The position numbers and the translations under genes are program-made. The notes beneath the pieces were generated by a model. That model was not told the origin of the DNA and searched no databases. It was given only the letters and a program-made list of their open reading frames with translations. A DNA stretch of 34,922 bases from Flammula alnicola (lineage: Eukaryota > Basidiomycota > Agaricomycetes > Agaricales > Strophariaceae), in the NCBI GenBank assembly GCA_015499995.1, contig JADNRV010000438.1, forward strand, positions 1-34,922, written 5' to 3'. This document shows, piece after piece, positions 1 through 10,520 of the stretch; the stretch's first letter is position 1, and each line of letters starts with the position of its first letter.

Positions 1-505
1 CTTTTCCGATTATGCCATGCACGACGACGATATAAGAGCGTATTGACTTTTCATGGATGTGCAGCTTCAGATAGATGCCGACGACAAGTTGAGCGAGGAT
101 GGGAATGATGAGAATGTTGGCAAATATTCCATGAACACCATGGAGGAAGGATCGTCCCTTGTGTGAGTGACCGAGAATGTAGCCGCCCACTGTGAGCGCA
201 TAGCCAGTTGCCTATCGAAAATGGTGAGACCGTTCCGCTGCGCATTAATGCACGCGACGAAGACTGCGTCCTCTCTGGATTAAGCTTACCTGTAGGGGCA
301 CATGCCATTTACTCCTTGTAATCCCAAGCACCATTCCGACTGGAAACATCACACCCCACACCATCGCCTGCAAGAACATGTGTATCCATAGGATATTGTC
401 AATCGGCGCCGATGCCTGTTCTTCCGTGAGAGTATCATGGTGAGGGTGGGCCAGGACGTGCGCGATGAAAAATAGACCGATTGTAACACGCAAGATGCGG
501 TGCAT
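1..505 (-). CDS. Ytp1/DUF2427-like membrane protein, copy A (N-terminal part, cut by window edge)
   Basis: Multi-pass membrane protein of the fungal Ytp1 family; the biochemical role of the family is not established. Exon 1 is 505..290 and exon 2 is 221..1, continuing off the left edge. The start MHRILR gives a signal-peptide-like hydrophobic stretch ending in HVLA, then the His-rich HPHHD, then a hydrophobic segment (ILWIHMFLQAMVWGVMFP) and SKWHVPLQ at the phase-0 donor. Exon 2 encodes GYILGHSHKGR, the glycine/histidine motif before the next membrane helices. Exon borders, splice phases and most bases match the complete copy at 1226-3335, so this is a tandem duplicate in the same orientation, about 720 bp downstream. 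Sequence similarity continues a little upstream of the ATG (RAIHI in both), so a longer N-terminus is possible. Confidence 0.75.
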
Positions 506-1225
506 GATATGGATGGCGCGGACGGCCCCGCTGGTCGGTAAAAAGGACGGGTGTTGACGTTGAAGTACTGTATGAGAGTTGAACGTTGAGAGTTGAGACG
601 GAGTGAGTGACACAGATGTGTGACGAAATACGTCTAGCACGGGCCGGCCCACAAGGCACCTCTCACGTGGCTGGCAGCAAAGGTCCCGACTCTATTTGGC
701 AAGTCTTACTATATAAGTAATACCACTTGGGAATGATGAAGACGAGGACGTACTTACCACTAAGTAGCAGTCTATCAGCAGCAGTGACGAAAATGAACAC
801 TTGGTTAGAGTTTACGCACGGCTGGAATTTCTTCCTCTTTCGACCGTTTTGCTGAACTAATGTTGTTCATATAGAGGTCTATAGTGGCACCAGTGGACCT
901 AAACCTACTTACTAGTAGAAACTCTATCTAGATTCTAGTTGGCACCAAAGCTCTCGAGCTCTCTTTCTTTAGATTTCGTCTGTTTGTTAATAGTTGACGC
1001 TAGATCTTGAGTCGACTGGCACACGAAATTTTACTCCGGTGGCCAAGATTTTCATTAAGAAGTGAATTATTTAAGCCCAATACATAAGACTCCTAAATCT
1101 ACGTTGTCATTCTGGCTGGAACCAAACCAAAACAGTGCAGTGTTTATACACCACCTCCTACATACCCCCCTGTACAAATGCAGTACATGGTGCACGCGTA
1201 CATAGCTACAACATCTCTCGAGTCA
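506..1225. other. Spacer between the two Ytp1-like paralogues
   Basis: This 720 bp stretch lies between the stop of copy B and the start of copy A, both on the minus strand. It should hold the 3' UTR of copy B and the promoter of copy A. I see no credible coding region or RNA gene in it. The part nearest copy A keeps some similarity to the upstream region of copy B. Confidence 0.5.
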
Positions 1226-3335
1226 TTATCCCCTCCGACCTATCAGCTGGGGGGCCATCAGGTCCTCGTCCTCATCGTCGTCTCCTAGCACATGGGTCTG
1301 CACGCTATTACCCCGCAGAGGCACTCGTGAATACCATTTCGACTGACTGCCAGGTGTGACCATTTCGATGTTGGAACCATCCACCGCATTGGATGATTCT
1401 GCGTTGCGGCCTGTCGTGGAATACATGTTGACGAGGACAACGATGAATGTATATAGGAGGAATGCCAGGCTGTAGGTTATTGCCAACAGTGAGTTTTAAC
1501 ATTCGTTTCTGAATAGAAGAAAGAATGACTGACCTGAACACGATCAAGATGTACGTGACGTGGTCCATCTCAATATCTTTGACATATCTCAGCTCGTCAT
1601 CTGTTGCTGATATGAACAATAGGCTGGATGGCAATTTGGTTATCAGTTATTATGGAAGATCATACATATATAACATACCCTGCAGCGACCAACAGCTAAA
1701 CCAAGATTTCTCTCAAGTCAGAAAAAATCTTGGTCTCAGAAATACGGAGCACTCACGAAAGGCGTCAGATAGCGGAACGATCTCGAAGCAGCCGCTTTCA
1801 CCAACGATGTGTTTCGAGGAGTCGTACTGTCCGCCAAAGTACGTTCGCTGTTATTGTCATCGTCGGAGGTCTCGGCATCATATGATGGTACAAAGAAGCA
1901 GACTTCAAGGATGCGAGCAAAACCAGCGAACATGAGTGTATCGCCGAACATTGCGTGCACCTAGATATACTGTATAGTTGGAAAAGGGGATAGCGGCCTA
2001 GTGTACAGCACGCACTTTTGTTGATATCATGAGAGCTTGAGCATGTTCGGACATGGCCCATCCTGTCAGGAAGATGCTGTCGAAAAGTAATTAAGAAATC
2101 CTGCCAAAATTCTTAATATAACATCCCTACATTACTCCTGGTACAACATTACGCTATGGCGATATGTCAATTTCGACCTTGCAGAAGGAAGGACTTTACT
2201 GACTTGGTTATTTCTGGAAAGATAAATCCCAAGAATGCCTCCTGTCCACCCTATGTCGTTACTTATCTTAGCTTTATCGCAAAGCAATCAAGAAGATATC
2301 GTACAAAGGACGCCCAAGATACTAGAAATAAATGCAATGAGTTTGGTCGTTTGGCAAGCTTTGAGGCAGAAGATGCATACGTATGCTGCATATCTTCGAC
2401 GGTCCAAGCACCTCCGTCATGCTCTGTGAACGTGTTAACTTGGAGAGAATATGAGAAAATAACTAGTGCTTTTACGATGACGCAACTTACTGACGCCCTA
2501 TTCGTATATTAGTATTACATTTGAATTTAACATATAGAAATAAAAGGCGTACCCAAAGGGTGATCACACTCGAATCAAAGAATTCTGGACTCCTTCCACT
2601 TCTACGCACCCATTGCTCGCCAACTAGCAGTATGATCGTCATCATGATAGCATACGCAATAAATGCGCTTCCCATGATATAATGTGCTAAACATTGGGCT
2701 AAACGTATAAGATGTGACGTTAGCAACGTTCTGCTTTTCTTTGAATTCGTAGAATGAAAACTTGCCTAGATCTTCATTACAATATCCTCGGAATGCGATA
2801 ACCCCAAACAACATCTGTGACCAGCCTAGTATAGGATATGCTTTTCCAATTATTCCATGCACGACGACAATGTAGGGGCGTATTGACTTTTCGTGGATGT
2901 GCAGTTTGAGATAAATCCCCACGACAAATTGAGCAAGGATGGGAATGATGAGGATATTGGCAAATGTTCCATGAAAACTATGAAGGAAGGACCGTCCCTT
3001 GTGCGAGTGACCCAGAATGTAGCCGCCCACTGTGAGCGCGTAGCCAGTTGCCTGTCGAAAATAGTGAGAACGGTCCGCTGCGTATCAGTGCACATGATGA
3101 AGATTGTGATTAAATTTACCTGTAAGGGCACATGCCATTTACTCCGTGTAAGCCCAAGTACCATTCCGATTGGAAACATCACACCCCACACCATCGCCTG
3201 CAAGAACATGTGTATCCATAGAATATTGTCAATCGGCGCCAAAGCCTGTTCTTCCGTGAGAGTATCATGGTGAGGGTGGGCCAGAACATGCGCGATGAAA
3301 CATAGACCAATTGTAGCGCGCAAGATGCGGAGCAT
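1226..3335 (-). CDS. Ytp1/DUF2427-like membrane protein, copy B (complete)
   Basis: Complete 472-residue model in 12 exons: 3335..3120, 3051..2766, 2698..2553, 2497..2491, 2438..2381, 2321..2305, 2250..2178, 2076..2016, 1960..1757, 1695..1679, 1623..1534, 1469..1226. All phases agree. Order of parts: signal peptide (MLRILR to HVLA), HPHHD, helix ILWIHMFLQAMVWGVMFP, GYILGHSHKGR, several helices, then the Ytp1 core GVINTFTEHD, QHTILGVLWWTGG, SRNNQ, LTGWAMSEHAQ and HAMFGDTLMFAGFARILE, a last helix, and an acidic tail. Yeast Ytp1 was noted to resemble mitochondrial electron-transport proteins; the histidines hint at heme or metal binding but the role is unproven. Odd points: exons of 7, 17 and 17 nt, and a GC-AG intron (2765..2699). 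A longer N-terminus is possible because the frame stays open upstream. Confidence 0.85.
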
Positions 3336-3695
3336 AATGAGGATGATATGGATGGCGCGGATGGCCCCGCCGGAAAGCAAATAACGAGCGTTGCTTGCCA
3401 TCAACGGTCCAAGCGGCCAGCGGCCCGCAGACACCACGTGGCTGCTCGAAATTATTTCTTCAAGTTCGTCTGTTTTCAGTGTTCAAGATACTATAATAAT
3501 ACCACTAGACGCTGAGCTCCATCTCAGACATAGAAGGCAGAAAAACTGGCTCCTGTGTGGCCTGTAGCTCGTAATTCGTTGAGGGTCCTTCGCGTCCCTC
3601 CGAAAGTATTCCCTCCTACTTTCAATCTGCCCACACCGCGACCGCCGCCCGTCAAACCCAGAAAACTCGACGAATCCGAACTAGAAACACGCGAC
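3336..3695. promoter_or_regulatory. Divergent promoter region between Ytp1 copy B and RNase Z
   Basis: About 360 bp separates the two start codons. The RNase Z frame is open upstream of its first ATG from 3534 (after a TAG at 3531) and reads as a basic, proline-rich peptide without a methionine. Either this is 5' UTR, or a further upstream start gives a mitochondrial presequence. I see no clear core-promoter motif. Confidence 0.4.
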
Positions 3696-6600
3696 ATGCT
3701 TTGGTCGACGTCCGTTCTCACGACTCTTTCCTCCGACACAGAACCGTCGTTCATGATCACCTTTAATGATTCAAAGTATATCTTCAATACGAGCGAGAAC
3801 ACGATGCGGTCCTTCCTTCAGAGCGGGCGTCTCTGGAGAAGGACCAAGGCGCTTTTCTTCACCCAGGCACGAGTGGAGAAGATGAGCGGACTTCCTGGTG
3901 CGTTATTATTGTCTTTTACCTTGTCATTGATTAATCGTTGAGTCACTTTCAAGGACTGATCATGACATTTGCTGACGCGACAATCAACAAGTTGCAGATC
4001 GCTGGGCCTCCTGGGTTGAACCATCTACTGGCTAGCATGCGACAATATACATTCAGGTGAATTCCTCTATTCAATAGTCTTGCATACTTCGCACCCTGAC
4101 TTAACAAAGAGACTCTATTGAAATCCAACCTTCAGAAATACCTTGGACAACCCCGACGTCCCCAGCCCCTACACCCTGCTATGCAGATCACAATGTCACC
4201 ATTTACTCTATCCCCATCTTGCCCTTCTCCGAACCTCTCTCTGTCCCATCTGAATCAGATCCAGAATTTGAACCAACATCGGCTTCTGCATCTGAAGAAG
4301 GACCAGATAACACGGAAAACTCTGGTAAACGGAAGCGCGAACTTTCGGCTGACACCTCACGTAAACGATTAAATCCAGGAAGTGCAATTTCCATATTTTC
4401 GGATGAAATGAGACAGGGCGGACTTAAGGCAGAAGACCTGACTGGAGAGGCTGCCGATGAGTATCGTCGGCTTATGGTTCGAACCATGTTCCCTGGCACC
4501 AATATACGTACTCCAGAAGAAGAAGCAGAAAGGAATCGCACCGGCAAACGGAAAAAGGGTGAGCTAAAGCTAGTTGCTTGCAGTCTCATCAGATAGGACT
4601 TATCTTACTCGTCTGTCTTCATAAAAAGGACACTTTCAGGTTTTATCGCATTCTAACGCCGATGTATGTACCCCAAACCGTGATTGATAATAGTAACCTC
4701 TCTAATATCCCAACAGGTGGACGAACACCGACAAACAAGAGCCAGCGTACCCCAGGGTTTCTGGAAACAGCTACCTAAATATTCCAACAGCTTGCCATCA
4801 TCCAATACCCCGTCTACACTCTCATACCTAGTGATCGGCCCTCGCTATCGTGGTAAGTTCAACGCTGAAAAGGCTGTAGAGCTAGGAGTTCCCAGGGGCC
4901 CTCTTCGAGGTCGACTATCCAAGGGCGAAACGATCACTTTCGACGTTAAAGTAGGCGGCGAAACGATCCAACGCACCGTCAAGCCAGAGGAAGTCATTGG
5001 CAAATCAGAGGCGCCTGGGGTACGTGATTTCTTTGCAACTTGCCTTGCACGTTCGAGGGATCTGATATGATTTTTTTCTGCAATAGGCTATCGTCATCCT
5101 GGACGTTCCGTCGACTGCGCATATACCTTCGTTGGTTTCTTCGTTCAGGGATTCGGAATTCTATAGAAAGTGCTGGTCTGAAGATCGGACATCAGTAGCA
5201 TCAACAGAACCGGAATTTGTCATCCGCACAGTTTATCACACATGTGGCGATGGTGTACTTGAAGACGAGAGATACAAGGCTTTTATGAACGGGTTTGGAC
5301 CCGAGGTCCACGTGAGTTTATTTCTTGTTCTGTGTCAAATTTGAGGATTCCAGCTCATTCAAGAAAAGCATGTAATATCATCGAGAGAGCATTGTCCTGA
5401 TCCTGTTACATTTACGAGCGCAGCTTATAATCAATTGCGACTGAACGAATTGGACGAGAAGATCTTCCCAGTTCCCAAATATTCTTTGGTCCCAAAGAAA
5501 GATATTGCCAGTATGTTATGTCCCTTCAATCCCTCTATCATAATTGACTGACGAGAATATAAAGCTATCCCAGGGCTTCCTCCCAAAGTCCACTTAATGG
5601 CATCTGACCTTCATACGGTAATGCGGCCATTTACGCCTCCTGCCCCAGATCCTGCAATCGTCGCCCTCGACAAGTTCCATCCCATCGTATCTGGCGCTAA
5701 ACCGGTGGAATTTTCGCCAGCCTTGCAACGGTCCATCAAAACGGGCAAATGGAATGTATCGCAGGTGCTTTCGGGCAGTGATCTCAAGCCTATGGAAGGC
5801 GCGGACGTTGGTATTGTTACGCTGGGTACGAGTGGGAGCCTGCCGAGTAAATATCGGAATGGTCCGTCTGTTTTTTGTCATGCATCTCGATGTGCAGAGT
5901 TGACATTCAGGTTTTAGTCTTATCTACTCTGGTCAAGATCCCGGGGCGGGGAAATATCTTGCTTGATGCAGGCGAGGGCACATGGGGCCAGCTTGTGCGC
6001 AACTATGGGCTGGAAGATGGCACATATAACGTCTGGCAAGCGCTGCGAGACATAAAGTGTATTTTTATTAGTCACATCCACGCAGACCATCATGCTGGCC
6101 TTGCGCATCTCCTTGCGAAAAGACGCCTGGTCAGCAGTTTTTCCTATGCTAGAAGGCACAACTTCATTGATTTTTTTTTTCGTAGCTTGACCCGCCTCCT
6201 AATGAGCCCCTGTACGTCGTCTCTGTCCGCTCCGTGCACCTTTACTTGCGCGAACTGCAAGACGTGCAAGACATCGGGATTGAGGATCCTTCTGGAAATG
6301 GCATCATCCCTATTTTGAGCGAGAGTCTGCACTATTCGGATAGGGGCACATACATGACCACTGGAATGTGGCAAATCGGTGGCACCGAGCCTTGGCTGGA
6401 TTATCGGACGTGAGTAGAACATGGGCGTGGATGAATGCATCTATTCTTATTCGTCTTTAACTCGACTTTAATAGGTCGGTGGAGAACGGGCGCAAGATGT
6501 GCGACGCGCTCGGTTTGGAATATTTCAAGACGGTTGATGTCCAACATCGGTGTCGGTGCTTTGGAGTGTCGTTCCGTCATAAGGATGGTTGGAGTGTGAC

Positions 6601-7198
6601 GTCAGTTCTCATCGCCCTTGCTCGAGATAAAACTCTGAAGTGCACTTTTCTTTCAGATTCTCGGCTGATACGTCGCCTTCGGAAAGCCTTTGCAGGGTAG
6701 GAATGAATTCAACAGTCCTGATTCACGAAGCTACCATGGGTGACGACGAAGCGGACATGGCTCGTCGAAAGTCGCATAGTACTATCGGCCAAGCTATCGC
6801 CGAGGGCAAGAAGTGAGTCGCAGTTGCATTACGAGAACTTCTGCTAATGAGCTGCTTCGCTTTCCAGTATGAAGGCCAAGAACGTCCTCCTGACGCACTT
6901 TTCCGCGCGTTATCCTAAACTGCCTCCATATGTCACCAAAGAACTGAGCTCAAAGGCAGACGTGACGATGTACGACCAGGACACTTTCATCGTTCCATCC
7001 TTTGATCATATGAATATGACCATCGGAGATATGTGGAAGATGCAGTTCTATCTGTTAACGCTTCTCCGCAACTTCCGCGAGGCGCTCGACGAAGACGAAG
7101 AGTCGATTGCTAGTAGTGCTTCGCCTGCCAGGAGCAAATCACCTGCGAGAAGCAATTCGCCTATGTGGAGGAATTCCGCGCAAAAAAGTAGATCTTAA
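3696..7198 (+). CDS. trz1: tRNase Z long form (tRNA 3'-processing endonuclease)
   Basis: Zinc-dependent endonuclease that removes the 3' trailer of precursor tRNAs in nucleus and mitochondria. The model has 13 exons and 931 residues, the usual size of the long (ELAC2/Trz1) form: 3696-3897, 3954-4056, 4110-4558, 4629-4639, 4717-5019, 5087-5311, 5354-5510, 5565-5861, 5918-6129, 6186-6409, 6475-6600, 6657-6812, 6868-7198. The N-terminal half has the degenerate beta-lactamase fold (GLPGLIMTFADA, GPPGLNHLLA). The C-terminal half carries GTSGSLPSKYRN, LLDAGEGTWGQL, the metal motif HIHADH near residue 635, FSADTSPSESL, LIHEAT and LTHFSARYPK. The tail repeats SPARSxSP. The 11-nt exon 4 is the least certain part: reading phase forces a small exon between 4559 and 4716. 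The start is the first in-frame ATG; a longer mitochondrial form is possible. Confidence 0.93.
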
Positions 7199-7355
7199 TA
7201 TATCATGGATTATCGTGAAGTATGATCCATTATCTGAAGTTATCGTATATATAGGCAAGCTAATGTCGTGATGTGTATTATACAGTGCTTGATGATTATA
7301 GTAGTACGAGAAAGGAGGGAAAGAAATTTTTTAAAAACCAAAACGAAAGAAAATC
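7199..7355. other. Convergent 3' spacer between RNase Z and WAPL
   Basis: Only 157 bp lies between the two stop codons of convergent genes, so the 3' UTRs may overlap. It is AT-rich, and I see no other feature. Confidence 0.5.
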
Positions 7356-10300
7356 TTAGATGATGGCGTCTCGTTGCGTTTCCAAAAAGCGGACAACTTC
7401 CTTGGCGACCTTGCTTTCTTTTTCTCCGCCGATATTATTGCTGACCGCAGTGTAAAAGGCTGTAAAGTCTTTGGCCTGCTCGACAAGCCTCGTCAACTTT
7501 GCTCGTTTTGCAGCCTTGATTTTCTTGGCATTAGGCGACGTCATTGTAACGGATGAGGGCAGCGCTGCTAGAATCGCGGATTGATTTTCTGGACTGCCAG
7601 TCATGAGAAGACCGAAAAGAACAGCAAGATGACCGCGCAGAAAGGACGCTTCAGCCTCTGCGTGGAATTCTGGAGACTCTTCCGACAGAGGGACAGTTGA
7701 CGCTTCAATTTTGACCTGTTGTTGCGAATAAAGATCAACGAGGATCTCAATGCCACTCAAGGGCTGCGAACATGTGCATTTCCGAGCACAAGCCCTCTTT
7801 TTGAGTGGACAGGAAGGTTTCAAACCTGGTGGACATGGTATAGAGTAAGTAAAGGACAATGGAATCCAGCGAAGGCAAAATGACTGACAGGTTTCGCGCA
7901 CGATATTCTTTGCTTGTTCCACAATTTGCACGAGATTCGTCAGCAGTCCGAGAGCAAGGCATAGGGTGTCCAGGGCATGAGTGTCCGCCCGACCGTTGCT
8001 TACTTCGTCTTGAGCCTGTAACGATCCCTCATCCTCATCCTCATCCTCCTTCTTCACATCTGCATCCTCTTCCTGTTGCAGTTGGCTTCTACTCCGATGC
8101 AATTCTCGACCACATTTATGGATCGTTCTCATCAAGAATCCCATGGTGTAATCGCCCTCCACAACCTTACGCCCCCAAAGTTCGTCACCGTGGGTAAGAC
8201 TAACGAGGACTCGAAGGGTGGTATCCAAACATGTCTGTATAGGGACTACAAAAGGGGCCGTTATTTAAAGAGACTATAAGCGTATGTAGAAAGCTTACAT
8301 GATTCAGATTCGTCGTCTGGCTCACTGATCTCGATACAGATGCCAAACGCAACAAGGTCGTCCGCCAACCAATCTTCTCTCGCTTTGTTCATTTCATCTT
8401 CGTTGTCTTGTTTCCAATCGTCAGCCTCCTGTGTCGAATTTTGACTTGACTCATTTGGCTGAACGTCCCATTGATGAAGCAGATATGTGTCCAGCAAAAG
8501 TAGATGGTAATATACGCTCTGGTATGGTACCGCTTTAGCCGCGTCCAACCACTTCAGGGAAAGGGACGACGAAAGGGTTGTAGACGGGATAGGACATAGA
8601 GATAAGCGGAGAGAGGCCAAAAAGGTCGAAAAGTATTTGGATGGCATCATGGATGAGGGCAAAGACTGGAGAGTATAACTTATTAGAAGCGACGTGGATA
8701 TCTGTAAGGTGAGATTTGTATGGTATCTTTCATTCTGTACGCGGAATGCTTACAGGAGTCTCTGCAGGGAACAAATTTGATTTAGAGCGTATTGTTTTGT
8801 AAACAGTGGTTAACTACGATAAAGTGAGCTAATGGCATAATAAATATGTGACAAAGCCATACCATTGAGCGATCCTTTTTGTTAATTCCAGACTTCTTAA
8901 ATTCAGTATCGCCTGCGGGACTTTGAGGTGCAACCAGAATGAGAGGGTCATGATCTGGAGTGGTAGTGCCAAGAATACTGAAAAGAGTGCCAAAGAATGA
9001 TGCGTCTTCTTCCTCTTTGTCATTTGCCTTGCGTTTCGAAGGCATCGACGGTGATGGCGGAGTGGATGGAGGACGTTGCGATAATTCCGAAAGAGAAGCA
9101 GAATCACGAGCGACAAGAGATGCAAAGAAGACAAGAAGAATATCCAAGATCTGGGATGGAGTTCAGATTGTCACTGTGTCAATGGTTTTGATCCATCGTT
9201 ACCTTGTCCTCTCCTTTTCCAGCACCGCCTTCGAGAAAGAGATCCCATGTCCTAGTAAAGAAGTCGGCAGCTTTCGCCTTGCGTGTGAAGTCTGGGTCGC
9301 AAGCTTGGTCGTGATCTCAAGTGCACTAAATCCAAAAAGTGTTAGTAAATCTAACTTCGACGTAGCCTAGTATTACCTGGCACGTCGCAGCCAAGTCCGC
9401 CTTTCTTGTCCATTCCTTCGAATAGATAACCGACTTCATCAAGAAATCGTCTACTTTCTCCTTTATTCCGAAGCTCGGATATGCTTTTCAAAGGATTCGA
9501 CATTCCATAAGGAATGGGAGGCAGGCGGACAGCAGAGGATGCAGCTTTTGATTTCCCTTGCCGTTCCGAGACGGTGAAATGTCAGGGGTCGCAGAGTTGG
9601 ATTTGGTGGGGGAAGGAGACATATATGGGTATGGGTCGTCTTCTGAGTTGTCGACACCCCAGCGGTTACGCAATGAGCTATACGATTCGCGGGTGTCGAA
9701 ACCCTCATCCTCTTCCAGTGTCTGTGAATTTGGCATTGACGACGAGGGCAAAGGAACAAGAAACGACCGAAATTTGCCAGCGTATGTCCTAGTTGTAGAT
9801 GACTTTGTGGTCGATGGGATAAGAGGAAGGAGAGGAACATTTAGTTGTGATGTAGGTGCCACCCTTTCAGCAGGCTTTAAGGGAGAAGAAGGTATATTCG
9901 GCAAGGAAGGCGTGCGATCCAGGACATTCTCGTGAATGCTTGATTGACTCTCTATTGAAGATTCCGTTTTCGAGCGGGCTAACATGCGCCTTGCAAGCTT
10001 TACGGGAGAGGCAGACGGAGAGGCAGATGGCACTACAGCGTCGAAAATACCAGAGAGATCCAGTGCCGACTTCATGGGTTTTGGAGGTGATCGTTGCAGG
10101 GATGAAGGACTTGAATCCGGTTTGCGAGGAGAGCCGTACGTGACTTTAACTTTCGATATTCGTGGCGGAGAGTCCTCTTTATCTGTTGCCACATCCTCTG
10201 CAGTTTTGTGGGGTGAAGGAGTCCTAGCGACGGGCTCCGCAGACACTTTCCGACGTTTTATCGAAGCAGCATTGGCTGACGATGTCCCCTTCGATTCAGG

Positions 10301-10396
10301 GTCAAAAGAGGTCTCTTGTTTTCGCTTCACTCCTGAACGCTTTCCGTATGTTCGTGGATTGTATGAGTCTATCCCTGTTGCAGACATTGTAAGCAT
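7356..10396 (-). CDS. WAPL: WAPL cohesin release factor, with apparent frame breaks
   Basis: WAPL (yeast Rad61/Wpl1) opens the cohesin ring and removes cohesin from chromatin. The N-terminal exon from 10396 (MLT) or 10387 (MSATG) encodes a disordered, SP-rich region with RTYGKRSG, RTYAGKFRSFLVPLP and the family motif RNRWGVDNSEDDP. Then follow KSISELRNKGESRRFLDEVG, RRASALEITTKL, DPDFTRKAKAADFFTRTWDL, FFASLVARDSASL, GINKKDRS, TTLRVLVSLTHGDELWGR and LCLALGLLTNLVQ, with a C-terminal basic helix. Downstream exons are clean: 9325..9203, 9150..8863, 8813..8754, 8701..8299, 8245..7889, 7825..7356. The upstream part reads only with three one-base breaks, near 9560-9600, 9390 and 9302. The first could instead be an intron ending at 9486. 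So the gene is either damaged or mis-assembled there. Confidence 0.8.
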
Positions 10397-10520
10397 TGAT
10401 TGAGACCAAGATGAGTGTGACTCTACTTTGCCATACACGCTGTGTGACAGGTCGCGTGACTGGCGCGCCGTTGTCACGTTGATCACCTTGAACTCAACCA
10501 ACGTCTCGAAGATATCCAGA
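10397..10520. promoter_or_regulatory. Shared WAPL/BIR1 divergent promoter
   Basis: Only 124 bp separates the two start codons (133 bp if WAPL starts at 10387). Both promoters must lie within this interval or inside the opposite 5' UTR. I see no unambiguous TATA or MluI-type box. Confidence 0.5.

Noticed and set aside
2156..2512. 118-codon open frame on the plus strand
   Set aside because: It is antisense to exons 3-7 of the Ytp1-like gene and has no family features; the minus-strand splicing explains the sequence fully.
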